From assembly GCA_947466005.1 (NCBI GenBank), contig CANIBV010000091.1, positions 1-6,431 on the forward strand: 6,431 nt of DNA, written 5' to 3'. The translations under genes were made by a program, and so were the position numbers. Source of the stretch: Spartobacteria bacterium. Its GTDB lineage: Bacteria; Verrucomicrobiota; Verrucomicrobiia; Chthoniobacterales; UBA6821. This document shows positions 5,979 to 6,431 of the stretch, in pieces. Under the pieces are notes generated by a model. That model searched no databases. It had not been told where the DNA came from and saw only the letters and a list, made by a program, of their open reading frames with translations. Every line of letters starts with the position of its first letter. Position 1 is the stretch's first letter.

Positions 5979-6431
5979 ATGACAATGAAACTCCGCAACA
6001 GGATGATCGCCTTGGTCTGCCTGATCCTATTCCTCGGCGTGGGAGCCGCCCTCTTCCTGAACACAACGGCCAGAAAGCCTTTTGCTGTCATTCTGTTCGT
6101 TGCCGACAACATCAACCCCTCGGCCCTCACGGCTGCCCGCCTTTTCGGGGGTGGTGGCGATGCCAGACTCCAGATCGAAGAATTCCCAAACACGGCTCTC
6201 TGCCGCAATCCGGCGAATGATTTTTCAGTGCCCGAGGCCGCTTCAGCCTCCACCTCCATCGCCGCAGGGAAACATGTGAATCGCGATAGCCTCTGCACTG
6301 ATCCATACGGAGCCAAGCTCCCCTCCCTTCTTGAAGAGGCCACTCTCGCAGGACGTTCCACCGGACTCATTACCACGGGAGAGATCGTCGGCACCACAGC
6401 CGCCGCGTATTACGCAAAATCACTTGATGCC
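5979..6431 (+). CDS. Alkaline-phosphatase-like protein, N-terminal part (runs off right edge); catalytic residues apparently replaced
   Basis: The frame is open from the ATG at 5979 to the window end (151 codons), with an in-frame TGA just upstream, so the start is at 5979, 5985 or 6003. A charged N-terminus and hydrophobic segment (about residues 9-27) indicate export or a membrane anchor. AVILFVADNINPSALTAARL (36-55) matches the first metal-binding motif of the PhoA-type family (typically ILLIGDGMG...TAAR), with the metal-ligand Asp kept as Asp43. VPEAASASTSIAAG (84-97) aligns without gaps to the nucleophile motif VTDSAASATALATG, and GLITTGEIVGTTAAA (129-143) to the next ligand segment. In this alignment the nucleophile Ser becomes Ala87, its preceding Asp becomes Glu86, the ligand Asp/His becomes Gly138, and the substrate Arg position is Ala151. 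Thr140 is kept. Membership of the superfamily is likely; phosphatase activity is doubtful. The reference motifs are recalled, not searched. Confidence 0.75.
   Translation, partial: MTMKLRNRMIALVCLILFLGVGAALFLNTTARKPFAVILFVADNINPSALTAARLFGGGGDARLQIEEFPNTALCRNPANDFSVPEAASASTSIAAGKHVNRDSLCTDPYGAKLPSLLEEATLAGRSTGLITTGEIVGTTAAAYYAKSLDA

Overview
The window carries a compact bacterial housekeeping segment. Codon use is GC-rich, with frequent C or G at third positions, and intergenic spaces are short. The gene set is serine biosynthesis (serA), glucokinase (glk), an Mrp/ApbC-type iron-sulfur ATPase, sigma-54 (rpoN), a tRNA-Gln, and a secreted or membrane-anchored alkaline-phosphatase-like protein. 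Together with the near absence of Shine-Dalgarno sequences before the main starts, this recalls Verrucomicrobiota or a relative. That assignment is a moderate-confidence impression from the protein sequences; nothing in the window proves it.

Layout, left to right. Positions 1-286 hold the 5' end of a leftward (minus-strand) transcription unit. A small unrecognised ORF (98-286) overlaps by ATGA the start of a second gene, which begins with a hydrophobic anchor or signal segment and runs off the left edge. A 229-bp intergenic region separates this unit from the rightward pair serA (516-2111) and glk (2130-3149). These two are 18 bp apart and probably form one operon: glk feeds glucose into glycolysis, and serA takes 3-phosphoglycerate out of it toward serine.

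The glk operon converges on a leftward unit read as tRNA-Gln(TTG) (5853-5780), rpoN (5673-4252) and mrp (4239-3208). rpoN and mrp are 12 bp apart and probably cotranscribed. The tRNA has a complete cloverleaf with encoded CCA, and a plausible sigma-70-type promoter lies just upstream. At the right edge, divergent from the tRNA, an ORF starting at 5979 runs out of the window. Its first 151 residues align without gaps to the start of alkaline phosphatases, but several catalytic positions appear to be replaced.

Most of the window is ordinary core genome. The observations most worth a second look are the apparently catalytically degenerate alkaline-phosphatase homologue at the right end, the Mrp protein lacking the C-terminal CxxC motif, and the translationally coupled unknown pair at the left end. 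I saw no mobile elements, CRISPR arrays, integration junctions or defence genes.
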